Below, piece by piece: positions 26,401-34,225 of a DNA stretch of 64,000 nt. The notes under the pieces are model-generated. The model was not told the origin of the DNA, ran no database searches, and was given only the letters and a program-made list of their open reading frames with translations. Numbering within the stretch: the stretch's first letter is position 1; each line of letters begins with the position of its first letter. The stretch is from an uncultured Mycoplasmatota bacterium (GTDB lineage Bacteria > Bacillota_I > Bacilli_A > RF39 > UBA660), in contig CAMYVW010000002.1 of NCBI GenBank assembly GCA_947302655.1, positions 62,001-126,000 on the forward strand. The letters are read 5' to 3'. Both the position numbers and the translations under genes were made by a program.

Positions 26401-27162
26401 AGATTAAGTGATGATAAAGGATTATATAACTATCAATTCACATTTGATAAGTTAGGTGAATATTTCGATAGAAATGAAGCTGGACGTTTAATTTCTCTTG
26501 GAAGCCAAAATAATTCTGATATAAGTAATATTAATAACGAATTTAAAGGTAAATATGTATGTTCATATGTAGTTAACTGTCCTGAATGTAAACCTACATG
26601 TATTGATGATCCTGCAAAAGGAATTGTATGTAGTTTACCTGATGAAAATAATCCAGAAGGATGTCCTCCTGAAGGATGCAACATTAAGTGTAGTGAACAA
26701 GGATGTGCATATGATTCTAGATACGGACTACTTTATACAGTTCATCAAACAAGTTTAATTGATTTAACTAATAAAGATAGAACTGTTGGTTCAAACTGGG
26801 ATCCAGATAATAACATCAAAGCTGCTGCTGCAGTTGCTGAAATAGAAGCTAAGGGAGAAGATATTTATAAAACTCCTGAATATTCATTTGAATTTACTCC
26901 TGCAGTAATTACTTACTTAAGAGGTACTGGAGATAATTATATTTCAGATGAAACACTAAGTTGTAAGAATAAAACAGTTTCTTCTGGAGAAAGCTATCTA
27001 GTATGTGAAAGTAGTGTTTTAACTGAACTAAAAAATAATTTCAGTGCTAAAACACATTTAGATGGTAGAACTAAAATTCAATCATTCTTAGAAAGTGATT
27101 TCTGTAAGAATGAAAATAATATTTGTTCTCTAGTTGGAACAATTGGACCAGCTTGGAAGTAG
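23431..27162 (+). CDS. Very large Cys-rich secreted protein (1243 aa)
   Basis: A signal peptide (MMKKGKVLIKVLAIVITLFIG...VFA) starts the protein. The N-terminal 300 residues contain YCLDAALDATI and NAKVTAIRILNQF, which resemble the Cys side of thioester adhesion domains. I do not see the partner Gln of the usual TQxA motif, so this is weak. The middle and C-terminal parts are rich in cysteine pairs (for example CEEPKTF, CSATCDSLL, CPECKPTC, CPPEGCNIKC). There is no LPxTG and no C-terminal membrane helix. It is likely a surface adhesin or tip protein of the machine encoded downstream. ATGA overlap and AAGGAG support the start. Confidence 0.8.
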   Translation: MMKKGKVLIKVLAIVITLFIGCNNVFALRTYSVGQKYTRKQGASVQQENNFVYNSNNKGDNVASKFYSHVGTSRATGQSEPMYCLDAALDATINDLKVQSVLNQYNPQDAALLYIMNINGSYNAKVTAIRILNQFTNNYSSFAMYKGTGHARGDKMAYGYVNTALKWLPSIESTKDVLGTGSYDGLKSIVSKRISNSSDWGKAVKFNYGEYVLNEDIATVQTAKTYVKEALDYAANVKDRYTTDGKDTRTMNVVTNNGGKNGVLENLVSSKKDASGKKVTEEVYFVVQFNNFDNKVFANEYLKMSNEAIPGFTITTEYKVVTDPKLSALKGSSGWKSFKPESTNFMNNFKNNVTYIAFKYTLNGTLTGSAGVTLKVRPNNGGSQFKYTGAYLVPVKNDHSQRFLVTDNTFEPANFEIEASFNLLGTVCEEPKTFTNKDKCEEYIKENKDGNSTFDEAWCNDKTLYCSPKRSCSDYSEIKYKDYDIKTCADAVKDLNGKGSSDAAFAQCVGERLICSATCDSLLGEFQSKAEYKGDVGANTLKAILAVYDSLLNRDPKEAEKVKVNKQNSSDEHVVCHACEDYAGKTLGEAGFTSEEDIKYQVADPEDLFVYNGIIYCSSNFCELEPDTNNIDLYRNWIRRCCRTEAKKTVRDYNVEEECQKGDEKACETYQKYCSICDPKFDINNSCIDLDPGENAKMLTPEEYTSDNKGSITGPEAVKLCVIDEVTTVENKNEYKLSKESNVNNNPYCSVFCKEDMDFNIPKGRYTINGRYFSLSMDVTSTKTCYSNKIDYAKFESDYSAYYAEAQKYASNPNSTEFKNAQKALTDSINYINACSAGWSNDYKYEPEITFTYDEKEYIDMLPNKSLTFDLAKPLDEKIESWFCNGADVNNEYNQCISGSTSTVKNAKTVTSYLVDGTQTQVEVPEKVTYAKKSITKGGLYTPQAVFYTKASTGVIKYSKDGKNLINYALIEDKKFVQEKGLEIAGTLPVRLSDDKGLYNYQFTFDKLGEYFDRNEAGRLISLGSQNNSDISNINNEFKGKYVCSYVVNCPECKPTCIDDPAKGIVCSLPDENNPEGCPPEGCNIKCSEQGCAYDSRYGLLYTVHQTSLIDLTNKDRTVGSNWDPDNNIKAAAAVAEIEAKGEDIYKTPEYSFEFTPAVITYLRGTGDNYISDETLSCKNKTVSSGESYLVCESSVLTELKNNFSAKTHLDGRTKIQSFLESDFCKNENNICSLVGTIGPAWK

Positions 27163-27179
27163 AAAGGAAATAGTATAGA

Positions 27180-27590
27180 ATGAAAGAATCATACTGGGGT
27201 TATTGGTTAATTCTTCTAGGTGTATTTGTTGTAATCATTATGCTTTTAATACAAAATGTTACATCTACTAATACACAAGACTATTACTTAGTAAAAGAAA
27301 TTACTGAAGCATCAATGCTTGATGCTGTAGATTATGGTTATTATCGCCAGTATGGTGAAGTTAGAATAATCAAAGAAAAGTTTGTTGAAAGCTTTCTACG
27401 TCGTTTTGCTGAGTCTGCTAATTTAAGTACTACTTATAATATTTCATTTTATGATATATATGAAGCACCACCTAAGGTATCTGTAAAGGTATCTTCTAAA
27501 TCAAATACATTTAATGTAATGGGTGATTCTTCTTCATTTGATATTGTAAACAAAATAGATGCTGTACTTGAACTTAATCCAGATATTTAA
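27180..27590 (+). CDS. Small pseudopilin-like membrane protein (136 aa; DUF5411-like?)
   Basis: An N-terminal membrane helix (WGYWLILLGVFVVIIMLLIQ) is preceded by only a few residues (MKESY), and a soluble domain of about 105 residues follows. The layout fits TadE/TadF-type minor pilins. From memory it may fall in DUF5411, which I could not check. The position just before CpaB supports a Tad-type role. AAAGG precedes the ATG. Confidence 0.65.
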   Translation: MKESYWGYWLILLGVFVVIIMLLIQNVTSTNTQDYYLVKEITEASMLDAVDYGYYRQYGEVRIIKEKFVESFLRRFAESANLSTTYNISFYDIYEAPPKVSVKVSSKSNTFNVMGDSSSFDIVNKIDAVLELNPDI

Positions 27591-27618
27591 TATGCTTATA
27601 ATATAAAGGAGAATAAAA

Positions 27619-28395
27619 ATGGGTAATTTAGGAAATACAATTAAAAAGTTTTTATCTAATAAAAATACAGTAACTATTTTAGGTGTAATAATTGGTGTTG
27701 TAGTTTTATACCTTGGTTATAACTATCGTGTTAAACAAGCTATAACACCAAAATCTATACCCGTTGCAAAACAAGCAATAGGTGCTAGAAGTGAAATAAC
27801 TGCTGATATGATTAAGTATGTTAATGTATCTTCTGATTTTGTTAAAAACACACCTAATTTGATAACTAGTTCATCAATGCTTATTGGTAGAAAAATAAAT
27901 GTTGGAACATCTATTCCTGCTAATGGTGTCTTTTATACTGAGCAGGTAGTAGACGCTGAAGATATGCCTGATGTTGCTTTTGCAAATATTCCTGATGGAT
28001 ATACCGTATTTAGTTTAAATGTTAATAACACACTTACATATGGTAACTCAATGTACCCTGGAAATTACATTGATTTATATCTTGAAGGTAGAGATGATTC
28101 AGGTAAACCAATTTATGGTAAATTTATTTCATCTATTGAAATAATGGATGCTAAAGATGCTACTGGTAACCATGTATTTGATGGAACTGAAAATACTGGA
28201 ACTGCTGATGTACTTTTATTTGCAGTACCAGATGATATGTATAATTTATTATATGATGCACAGTTAATTGGATTTAAAATTGTTCCGGTTCCAAGAAACT
28301 TATCTTATTCTGCAAACCCTGGTGAAACAGAAATAAGTAATGAATATTTTAGAACATTAATTAGATCTAAATCAGCTGTTATTCCTAATAATTAA
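27619..28395 (+). CDS. CpaB/RcpC-like Tad pilus assembly protein
   Basis: A 258-residue protein with one N-terminal membrane helix (VTILGVIIGVVVLYLGY), then a SAF-type beta-clip domain (IPVAKQAIGARSEITADMIKYVNV) and a CpaB tail domain (GNYIDLYLEGRDDSGKPIYGKF, TADVLLFAVPDDM). CpaB/RcpC proteins guide Tad pilus assembly at the envelope. AAGGAG precedes the ATG. It is followed by CpaF and TadB/C, the usual Tad order. Confidence 0.85.
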   Translation: MGNLGNTIKKFLSNKNTVTILGVIIGVVVLYLGYNYRVKQAITPKSIPVAKQAIGARSEITADMIKYVNVSSDFVKNTPNLITSSSMLIGRKINVGTSIPANGVFYTEQVVDAEDMPDVAFANIPDGYTVFSLNVNNTLTYGNSMYPGNYIDLYLEGRDDSGKPIYGKFISSIEIMDAKDATGNHVFDGTENTGTADVLLFAVPDDMYNLLYDAQLIGFKIVPVPRNLSYSANPGETEISNEYFRTLIRSKSAVIPNN

Positions 28396-28433
28396 TTAAA
28401 AAAAGAATAAAAAGGTAAATAGAGGTGGCTAGC

Positions 28434-29777
28434 ATGAATGATGCTATATTTTCCCAAATTGATTTTGGGCCATTAAAGGAATTTTTACAAGATGATAATG
28501 TAACTGATATTGAATATAATAATCAAGGTCAGATATATTTAAAAACTCTTGATAAAGGAGTATTTCGTGTAGAAAGACCTGAAATAAATAATCCTTTAGT
28601 AGAAAAGCTTGCTTTTCAATGTTCGAATGTAATGGGTAAGTCGTTTAATATGGCTCACCCTTTTCTTGATGCTGAATCTGCTGAGCTACGTCTTAATTTT
28701 ATCCATGAGTCAATAGCAACTAATGGTATTGCTCTTACAATACGTAAAACACCTGCTAAAATAAGACTTAATAGGGATAAATTATTAAATGAAAAATATG
28801 TAACAGAAAATCTTCTTGATTTTTTACTTACATGTGTTAAAGGTCACTGCAATATTATTGTTAGTGGTGAAACTGGTTCTGGTAAAACTGAACTTGTTAA
28901 ATATTTAGCTTCTCATACACAAGAAAATGAGAAAATAATAACTATTGAAGATACTTTAGAGCTTCACTTAGATAGAATATTTCCTCATAGAAGTATAGTT
29001 GCAATGAAAACTAATAATATTGCTGATTATGCTGATGTACTTGTTACATGTATGAGACAAAATCCAAGATGGATTTTACTATCTGAAGTACGTTCTGCTG
29101 AAGCTGTTATGTCAGTAAGAAACTCTATTTCTTCTGGTCACTGCATTTTATCAACAATACACTCAGATAGAGCAGCTAATATACCAATGCGTATGTACTC
29201 ACTACTTGAATCTAATCTAGATATTGATCAGTTCTTAAAATCAATTCATAGATATGTTCAACTTGGTATACACGTAAAAGGATATATGAGTCCTGAACTA
29301 CAGAGATTTCAACGTGAAATAGTTGAAGTATGTGAGTTTTATGTTGATGATAATAATGAAGCTAAAACTAATGTTATCTTTAGAAAAAATATTGATGGAA
29401 CAATGACTTATAATAATCCAACCAAATATTTAAGAGCTAACTTAGGAGCTCAAGGTATAATGATTAAAGATAACCTATTTGTTGAAAAGAATCAAAATGA
29501 TGAAGTATTCGATAATACGAAAGTATCATCAAATACTATAAATACTAGTGCTACCATTAATAGAAATATTAATAGTGAAGTATTAACACCTAATGTAGGT
29601 GTTAATACAAGTTCTCAAGTAAACCAACCAAGTGTTAATCCAAACCCTGTTAATAGAGTTAACATAGCTGATGCTATTAGAGCATCTCAAAATGCTTTAA
29701 ATAGTATTAATCAAAACAGTGTAGGTGTAAACAATGCTACACCTACTACTAATCAAAATGTTATAGAAGAGTTATAA
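28434..29777 (+). CDS. CpaF/TadA-type secretion ATPase
   Basis: A hexameric ATPase of the VirB11/CpaF/GspE superfamily that powers pilus assembly (447 aa). Walker A is SGETGSGKTELVKY (about residue 143); the Asp box is IITIEDTLELHLDRI, Walker B lies in RWILLSEVRSAEAV and the His box in GHCILSTIHSD. About 75 C-terminal residues are Asn/Ser/Val-rich and probably disordered, an unusual extension. ATG 28434 is chosen over the GTG at 28425 because AGAGGTGG spans the latter. Confidence 0.95.
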   Translation: MNDAIFSQIDFGPLKEFLQDDNVTDIEYNNQGQIYLKTLDKGVFRVERPEINNPLVEKLAFQCSNVMGKSFNMAHPFLDAESAELRLNFIHESIATNGIALTIRKTPAKIRLNRDKLLNEKYVTENLLDFLLTCVKGHCNIIVSGETGSGKTELVKYLASHTQENEKIITIEDTLELHLDRIFPHRSIVAMKTNNIADYADVLVTCMRQNPRWILLSEVRSAEAVMSVRNSISSGHCILSTIHSDRAANIPMRMYSLLESNLDIDQFLKSIHRYVQLGIHVKGYMSPELQRFQREIVEVCEFYVDDNNEAKTNVIFRKNIDGTMTYNNPTKYLRANLGAQGIMIKDNLFVEKNQNDEVFDNTKVSSNTINTSATINRNINSEVLTPNVGVNTSSQVNQPSVNPNPVNRVNIADAIRASQNALNSINQNSVGVNNATPTTNQNVIEEL

Positions 29778-29812
29778 TAAATATATAAATTAAAATAGAA
29801 AGGGGAATATTT

Positions 29813-30706
29813 ATGGAATTAATAATATTATTATTAATTACTATTTTCGTTATTTCTTACCGTAAAAATACAGGCGAAAATGTTTATAAGTTCTTTGCTA
29901 CACAAGTAGCGAATGCTTATAATAAATATGCTCCTTATAGTTTTAAAATGGTAAGAGAAAAAACGAAAGAGTTAGGTCAAGAATATACAGCCAAGCAGTA
30001 TGCTGGTCAAGTAGTTATCTTTGCAGCATTTGCTGGTGGTATTTCTTATATGTATTTTTATAGTATTTTATGGGCTATATTTTATGCTGTAGTAGCAATA
30101 CTATTTATTCCATATCTTGCATATCTAAGATGTAAAAGAATATATAGTGAATATGTATTTGAACAAATTCAGGTATATACTACTAACGTTATAATGGAAT
30201 TTAATACAACACAATCTTTTGTTAAATCTTTAGAGGGTGTTAGAGATTCAGGTATCTTAGAAGATCCTGTACTTTCTGATGTTAAAGTAATGATTGAAAT
30301 GAGTTATCAAAACGGATCTATTGATGATTCAATTAATTATTTTAATCAAAAATATCCATTTTATATGGTTAAAAATATGCATCAATTATTTTTACAAATA
30401 ACTAAGGAGGGTGCTAGAGATTCTGGAGAAGCTTTAGAAAATATGTCTATGGATATTGATGCCCTTGTTGAAGGTGTATATAGAGACCAAATGGATAGAA
30501 AAGATTTCCATAGAAGGTTTATTACATTTGGTTTAGTACTATTCTTACTTGTTATGGTTATGCAGTTTCTACTAGGTACTGAACACTATATATCACTAAT
30601 TGAAATATTTTATGTAAAAATTATTTTACATGCCATTATTATAATTAATAGTGCATTCTTACTTAATGGTGAGAAATACTATAATGATGATGTGGGGGTA
30701 GAGTAA
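29813..30706 (+). CDS. TadB-like inner-membrane platform protein
   Basis: A 297-residue protein with a type II secretion F (T2SF) fold. It has an N-terminal helix, a pair of helices at about residues 65-105 (VVIFAAFAGGISYMYFYS, FYAVVAILFIPYLAYL), a cytoplasmic helical bundle, and C-terminal helices (RFITFGLVLFLLVMVMQFLL). It anchors the CpaF motor and pilin polymerisation. AAAGGGG precedes the ATG. Its stop overlaps the next start (TAATG), so TadB and TadC are made together. Confidence 0.85.
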   Translation: MELIILLLITIFVISYRKNTGENVYKFFATQVANAYNKYAPYSFKMVREKTKELGQEYTAKQYAGQVVIFAAFAGGISYMYFYSILWAIFYAVVAILFIPYLAYLRCKRIYSEYVFEQIQVYTTNVIMEFNTTQSFVKSLEGVRDSGILEDPVLSDVKVMIEMSYQNGSIDDSINYFNQKYPFYMVKNMHQLFLQITKEGARDSGEALENMSMDIDALVEGVYRDQMDRKDFHRRFITFGLVLFLLVMVMQFLLGTEHYISLIEIFYVKIILHAIIIINSAFLLNGEKYYNDDVGVE

Positions 30707-31494
30707 TGTATATAGAAATATTTTTAATAGGTCTTATTGTTTTCTACGTCATGATTCAAAATGGTAATGTATCTTCAAGAAGATTCTTTGAAGATAATGA
30801 AATGTTATTTAGAAAACTAAAAGAAGATGATTGGGATTTCTTCGTTAAAGCTAAATATGGTGATAATGTAAATCCTAATACACTTTTTAATAAAAGAATT
30901 AGAAATGGTGTTTTAGTTACTGCTTTATTCTTATTCTTCTTTATAGCTAAATTAAACTATATTAGAATTATCTTTTCTGTTTTAGCAGGAGTAGTTGTAT
31001 TTAAGTTAGATTATTTAAATATTAAGAAGTATTATAAAGTTCATTTAGATGAAATAGATGCAATGCTTCCGCATTATTTAAAAGGTTTAGAAATATTAAT
31101 ACAACACTATACAGTACCTGTTGCAATGGGTAAATCAATGAATGATGCTCCTCCTATATTTAAAGAAGGATTACAGCAATTAGTTAATGAGATTAATGCA
31201 GGTAATGATTCAATTAATCCTTATATGGATTTTGCAAAGATGTATCCAGTTAGAGATTCCATGAGAATGATGAGACTACTTTATCGTTTATCACTAGGAA
31301 GACAAGAAAGAAAACAAGAACAACTATTAGCTTTTTCTAGATCTATTTCATCACTACAACAAAAAGCAAGAGATACAAAATATAGAAATAGACTTGAAAA
31401 GATGGAAGGTAAAACAATGCATATGCTTGTATCTACTGGTGTAGGTGTTATGATTTTACTTGTTCTTGCAGTAATTCAAATGATGAATATTTAA
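30706..31494 (+). CDS. TadC-like inner-membrane platform protein
   Basis: A 262-residue partner of TadB. It has an N-terminal helix (IEIFLIGLIVFYVMI), a helix pair near residues 65-100 (VLVTALFLFFFIAKL, IIFSVLAGVVVF), a cytoplasmic bundle (LDEIDAMLPHYLKGLEILIQ, a TadB/C-type motif) and a final membrane helix (LVSTGVGVMILLVLAVIQ). Transcription ends at a strong hairpin directly after the stop, closing the CpaB-CpaF-TadB-TadC unit. Confidence 0.85.
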   Translation: MYIEIFLIGLIVFYVMIQNGNVSSRRFFEDNEMLFRKLKEDDWDFFVKAKYGDNVNPNTLFNKRIRNGVLVTALFLFFFIAKLNYIRIIFSVLAGVVVFKLDYLNIKKYYKVHLDEIDAMLPHYLKGLEILIQHYTVPVAMGKSMNDAPPIFKEGLQQLVNEINAGNDSINPYMDFAKMYPVRDSMRMMRLLYRLSLGRQERKQEQLLAFSRSISSLQQKARDTKYRNRLEKMEGKTMHMLVSTGVGVMILLVLAVIQMMNI

Positions 31495-31526
31495 AACTTA
31501 AGATTTAATTATCTTAAGTTTTTTTA
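31494..31526 (+). terminator. Terminator after the TadC-like gene
   Basis: An 11-bp perfect stem (AAACTTAAGAT with ATCTTAAGTTT), a 6-nt loop and a T tract. Confidence 0.85.
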
Positions 31527-31565
31527 TTTTGTTTAAGTTCGACATTGTTTTTGATATTTATAGCC

Positions 31566-31571
31566 TATAAT
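31566..31571 (+). promoter_or_regulatory. -10 box of the ORF6N gene
   Basis: TATAAT lies 23 nt before the ATG, with ATTGTT about 16 bp upstream as a poor -35. Together with the preceding terminator it makes the ORF6N gene an independent unit. Confidence 0.5.
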
Positions 31572-31594
31572 AGCTCATCAAAGGAGAAGTTTAA

Positions 31595-32494
31595 ATGACA
31601 GATTTAATAACTAAAGAAAATATAAATATAGAAAATAAAATATATAATATAAGAGGAAAACAAGTAATGCTAGATAGTGATCTAGCATTACTATACCAAG
31701 TTGAAACTAAAAGAATAAATGAAGCAGTAAAAAATAATCCTTCTAAATTTCCAAACAGATTTTGCTTTTACATAAATGAAAAAGAATATAATAACTTGAG
31801 GTCGAAACTTTCGACCTCAAGTATTGAGAATAATTATGGTGGAAGACGATATAAACCTAGAGTTTTTACAGAACAAGGTGTATATATGCTTGCTACAATA
31901 CTTAAATCTAGTGTAGCCACTGAAGTAAGCATTAAAATAATGGATGCCTTTGTTTCTATGAGACACTATATTAGTGATAGTGAACTAAGACTATTAAATG
32001 TTGAATCTAAAGTATTAAGTCATGATAATGACATTGTGCTCTTAAACGAATCTTTTAACAGACTTAACAGTAATATAAAACTTACTGGTATATATTATAA
32101 AGGTCAAATATATGAAGCATACTCAGCTTTAGTAGATATACTAAAAACATCTACTAAAAAACTAATTATCATAGATAACTATGTAGATAAAACTATACTT
32201 GATATCTTAACTAAAATAGATAATAAGATTAAAATAGTAATTATCTGTAATAAAGAAACAACATATCTTAAAGATATAGATATAAATAAATATAATGAAG
32301 AATTTAATAATTTAAATTTAGTATTTAATAAAGATTTTCATGATAGATTCATTATTATAGATAATAAAGATATATATCACTGTGGATCAAGTATTAATAG
32401 AATAGGTTATAAAACTTTTGCAATAAATAAACTTAATGATAAAGTTGTAATTAGCTCATTTATTAAATATATTACTGAATTGATAAAAAAATAA
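31595..32494 (+). CDS. ORF6N-domain protein
   Basis: A 299-residue protein. The N-terminal ORF6N domain is clear: IYNIRGKQVMLDSDLALLYQVETKRINEAVKNN, PSKFPNRFCF, then RYKPRVFTEQGVYMLATILKS and VSIKIMDAFVSMRHYI. The C-terminal half resembles the DNA-damage or PLD-like end seen in this family (DFHDRFIIIDNKDIYHCGSS). ORF6N is typical of phage antirepressors and chromosomal accessory genes. It has its own ribosome site (AAAGGAG), promoter and preceding terminator, and separates the tadC gene from the pilin genes. A perfect 29-bp palindrome lies in its coding sequence. Confidence 0.85.
   Translation: MTDLITKENINIENKIYNIRGKQVMLDSDLALLYQVETKRINEAVKNNPSKFPNRFCFYINEKEYNNLRSKLSTSSIENNYGGRRYKPRVFTEQGVYMLATILKSSVATEVSIKIMDAFVSMRHYISDSELRLLNVESKVLSHDNDIVLLNESFNRLNSNIKLTGIYYKGQIYEAYSALVDILKTSTKKLIIIDNYVDKTILDILTKIDNKIKIVIICNKETTYLKDIDINKYNEEFNNLNLVFNKDFHDRFIIIDNKDIYHCGSSINRIGYKTFAINKLNDKVVISSFIKYITELIKK
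31794..31822. repeat. Perfect 29-bp palindrome inside the ORF6N coding region
   Basis: Left arm ACTTGAGGTCGAAA (31794-31807) and right arm TTTCGACCTCAAGT (31809-31822) flank a single C. It falls in the linker between the two halves of the ORF6N domain and encodes part of LRSKLSTSS. Its GC content is far above the surrounding sequence. Confidence 0.9.
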
Positions 32495-32540
32495 GTATTT
32501 AATATATTTACATTTTGCTATTAAACAAATTGTTAATATA

Positions 32541-32569
32541 TTGATATTTCAAAATAAAAAAGATATAAT
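32541..32569 (+). promoter_or_regulatory. Promoter of the pilin-like gene cluster
   Basis: TTGATA (32541-32546) and TATAAT (32564-32569) are separated by 17 bp. Confidence 0.75.
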
Positions 32570-32608
32570 ATCTTTAGTATAGATAGATATAAGGAGGATT
32601 TATTATAT

Positions 32609-32857
32609 ATGAAAGAAGCTACTGGAGAATTAAATATGACAGTTATTACTGTAGTTGCTATTGCAGCAGTTGGTGCATTTTTCTACGCTTTTATTTGGCC
32701 TAGAGTAAAATCCAATATTTCTAAATCAACTGAATGTGCAAATGCAGTATGTCAATCATGCAGTGTTCAAGGAAATAGTAGAGTTTGTACAGGATGTACT
32801 TCATCTGATGGTGAAGAAATTAAAGGAAACTGTACTTATAAGGATACTGAAAACTAA
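32609..32857 (+). CDS. Small pilin-like protein A (82 aa)
   Basis: The N terminus MKEATGELN is followed by one hydrophobic helix (MTVITVVAIAAVGAFFYAFIWP) and a short Cys-rich tail with six cysteines (CANAVCQSC...). The sequence is paralogous to the next gene. A six-residue leader ending in Gly before the helix recalls prepilins, and the position in a Tad locus fits, so it may be the Flp-like pilin. AAGGAGG precedes the ATG. Confidence 0.75.
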   Translation: MKEATGELNMTVITVVAIAAVGAFFYAFIWPRVKSNISKSTECANAVCQSCSVQGNSRVCTGCTSSDGEEIKGNCTYKDTEN

Positions 32858-32890
32858 TAAAACTTTAGCATAATAAGGGGCTGATTTAAG

Positions 32891-33148
32891 GTGAAAGAGG
32901 CGACAGGTGAACTAAATGCAACTGTAGTTGTAGTTTTAACGATAGGACTCCTGTCGACTTTTTTCTTTACTATAATTTGGCCTAGACTTAAAAATAATTT
33001 AAATGCTAATACAAAATGCTCTGATGCTATTTGTAAAGTTACTAAGGATGGTTTGCAAGAAGTATGTACAGAGTGGAAGAATAATGTATGTTTAAAAATT
33101 AAATGTACATATGATAATAAGGACATAATATGTCCTTATAAGGGTTAG
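32891..33148 (+). CDS. Small pilin-like protein B (85 aa)
   Basis: Paralogue of the previous protein: MKEATGELNATVVVVLTIGLLSTFFFTIIWPRLKNN, then a tail with six cysteines. It starts at a GTG 10 nt after AAGGGG. A 9-bp hairpin (33119-33137) forms at its 3' end. It is probably a second subunit of the same filament or an accessory pilin. Confidence 0.75.
   Translation: MKEATGELNATVVVVLTIGLLSTFFFTIIWPRLKNNLNANTKCSDAICKVTKDGLQEVCTEWKNNVCLKIKCTYDNKDIICPYKG
33119..33137 (+). repeat. Inverted repeat at the 3' end of pilin-like gene B
   Basis: AAGGACATA and TATGTCCTT are perfect arms around one A. There is no T tract, so this is more likely an mRNA-stabilising or processing hairpin than a terminator. 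Confidence 0.6.
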
Positions 33149-33164
33149 GCTGGTGCATTAGAAT

Positions 33165-33641
33165 ATGAGAGAGGCAATAGGTGGTACTTGGTTATTTCAA
33201 ATTGTTATTGTTTTTGTATTCTTATTTACTGGCTATGTATGTCTTTCAATAAATCATTCTAAGGCTTTTGCAGTTAAAGATGATATTATTGAAACTATTG
33301 AAAGATATAATGGTATTGATTTAGATAGCGTTACAAAAACAGATGATAATAACGATAATCCATGCATAAATGCAATTACTGAAAGACTTAAAACTGTTTC
33401 TTATAGAACAGGAGGTAATTGTGCTAAACTTGGTAGTGAATGGGTTGGATTTAATAGACTTGGTGGAAGAAATGATAATAATGCAACATACTGCATAAAA
33501 AAAGAAGTTGTATCTGGTGGTGGAGAATTACCTAAGATAGCTTATTATAAAATAGCAGTCTTTTATCAATTAGATCTACCAGTACTTAATAACTTTTTAT
33601 CATTTAAAGTTGTAGGAGATACTAAACTTATTTATGAATAA
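33165..33641 (+). CDS. Pseudopilin-like protein C (158 aa)
   Basis: Begins MREAIGGTWLF, then a hydrophobic helix (QIVIVFVFLFTGYVCLSI), a predicted amphipathic extension and a soluble domain of about 120 residues containing four cysteines. It is paralogous to the next gene (M-R-[EQ]-A-I-G-x-T-W start). The size and layout resemble TadE/TadF minor pseudopilins. The ribosome site is weak (GGTG). Confidence 0.75.
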   Translation: MREAIGGTWLFQIVIVFVFLFTGYVCLSINHSKAFAVKDDIIETIERYNGIDLDSVTKTDDNNDNPCINAITERLKTVSYRTGGNCAKLGSEWVGFNRLGGRNDNNATYCIKKEVVSGGGELPKIAYYKIAVFYQLDLPVLNNFLSFKVVGDTKLIYE

Positions 33642-33649
33642 ATAAGTTT
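33624..33649 (+). repeat. Perfect 12-bp inverted repeat spanning the stop of pseudopilin C
   Basis: AAACTTATTTAT and ATAAATAAGTTT flank GA, and the stop codon lies in the right arm. It lacks a T tract, so it is a candidate mRNA-processing or stabilising hairpin. Confidence 0.6.
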
Positions 33650-33683
33650 ATATATAAATATAAGAAGGGAGTAATTAAGTTTA

Positions 33684-34223
33684 ATGAGACAAGCAATTGG
33701 TACAACGTGGATTTATCAATTAGTTATAATATTTATTTTGATATTTGTTAGTTTCCTTATTTTAACACTTACTTACTCTAAATCTTATAAAACTAAAAAT
33801 GAAATAATAAATATTATTGAAAAACATGAAGGTATTAATGATACTAGTGTAGCTGTTATAAATAATTATTTATATCAATCTGGTTATAGGTATACTCATA
33901 AATGTCCTAATCCAGAAACATCACCTGAATGGTTAGGTGCTGATAGTTTAGAAACAAATAAATTAGAAGCTGTAGAAAAAGGGAAGAAATATTACTACTG
34001 CATAAGAAGACACTTAAATAGTCAAGAAATTAAAGGTAGTAGAGCTGCTTCTAATCGAGGTTTAACAAAGTATTATGAGATCCAAATATTTTTTAAATTT
34101 AATTTACCAATAATTGAAAATGTTGGTACATTTACAACTAATGGTACTACTAATGATATGTTTAGAACAAATAATGATATATTTGATAAGATATTTTACT
34201 CTAAGAAGAAGGGAAGTAATTAA
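33684..34223 (+). CDS. Pseudopilin-like protein D (179 aa)
   Basis: Paralogue of the preceding protein: MRQAIGTTWIYQLVIIFILIFVSFLILTLTYSKSYKTKNEIINIIEKHEGI. The short pre-helix leader, membrane helix and the motif SK[AS][YF]..K..II..IE are shared by both. The extracytoplasmic domain differs. AGGGAG precedes the ATG by about 12 nt. Probably a minor pilin or tip component. Confidence 0.75.
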   Translation: MRQAIGTTWIYQLVIIFILIFVSFLILTLTYSKSYKTKNEIINIIEKHEGINDTSVAVINNYLYQSGYRYTHKCPNPETSPEWLGADSLETNKLEAVEKGKKYYYCIRRHLNSQEIKGSRAASNRGLTKYYEIQIFFKFNLPIIENVGTFTTNGTTNDMFRTNNDIFDKIFYSKKKGSN

Positions 34224-34225
34224 TC

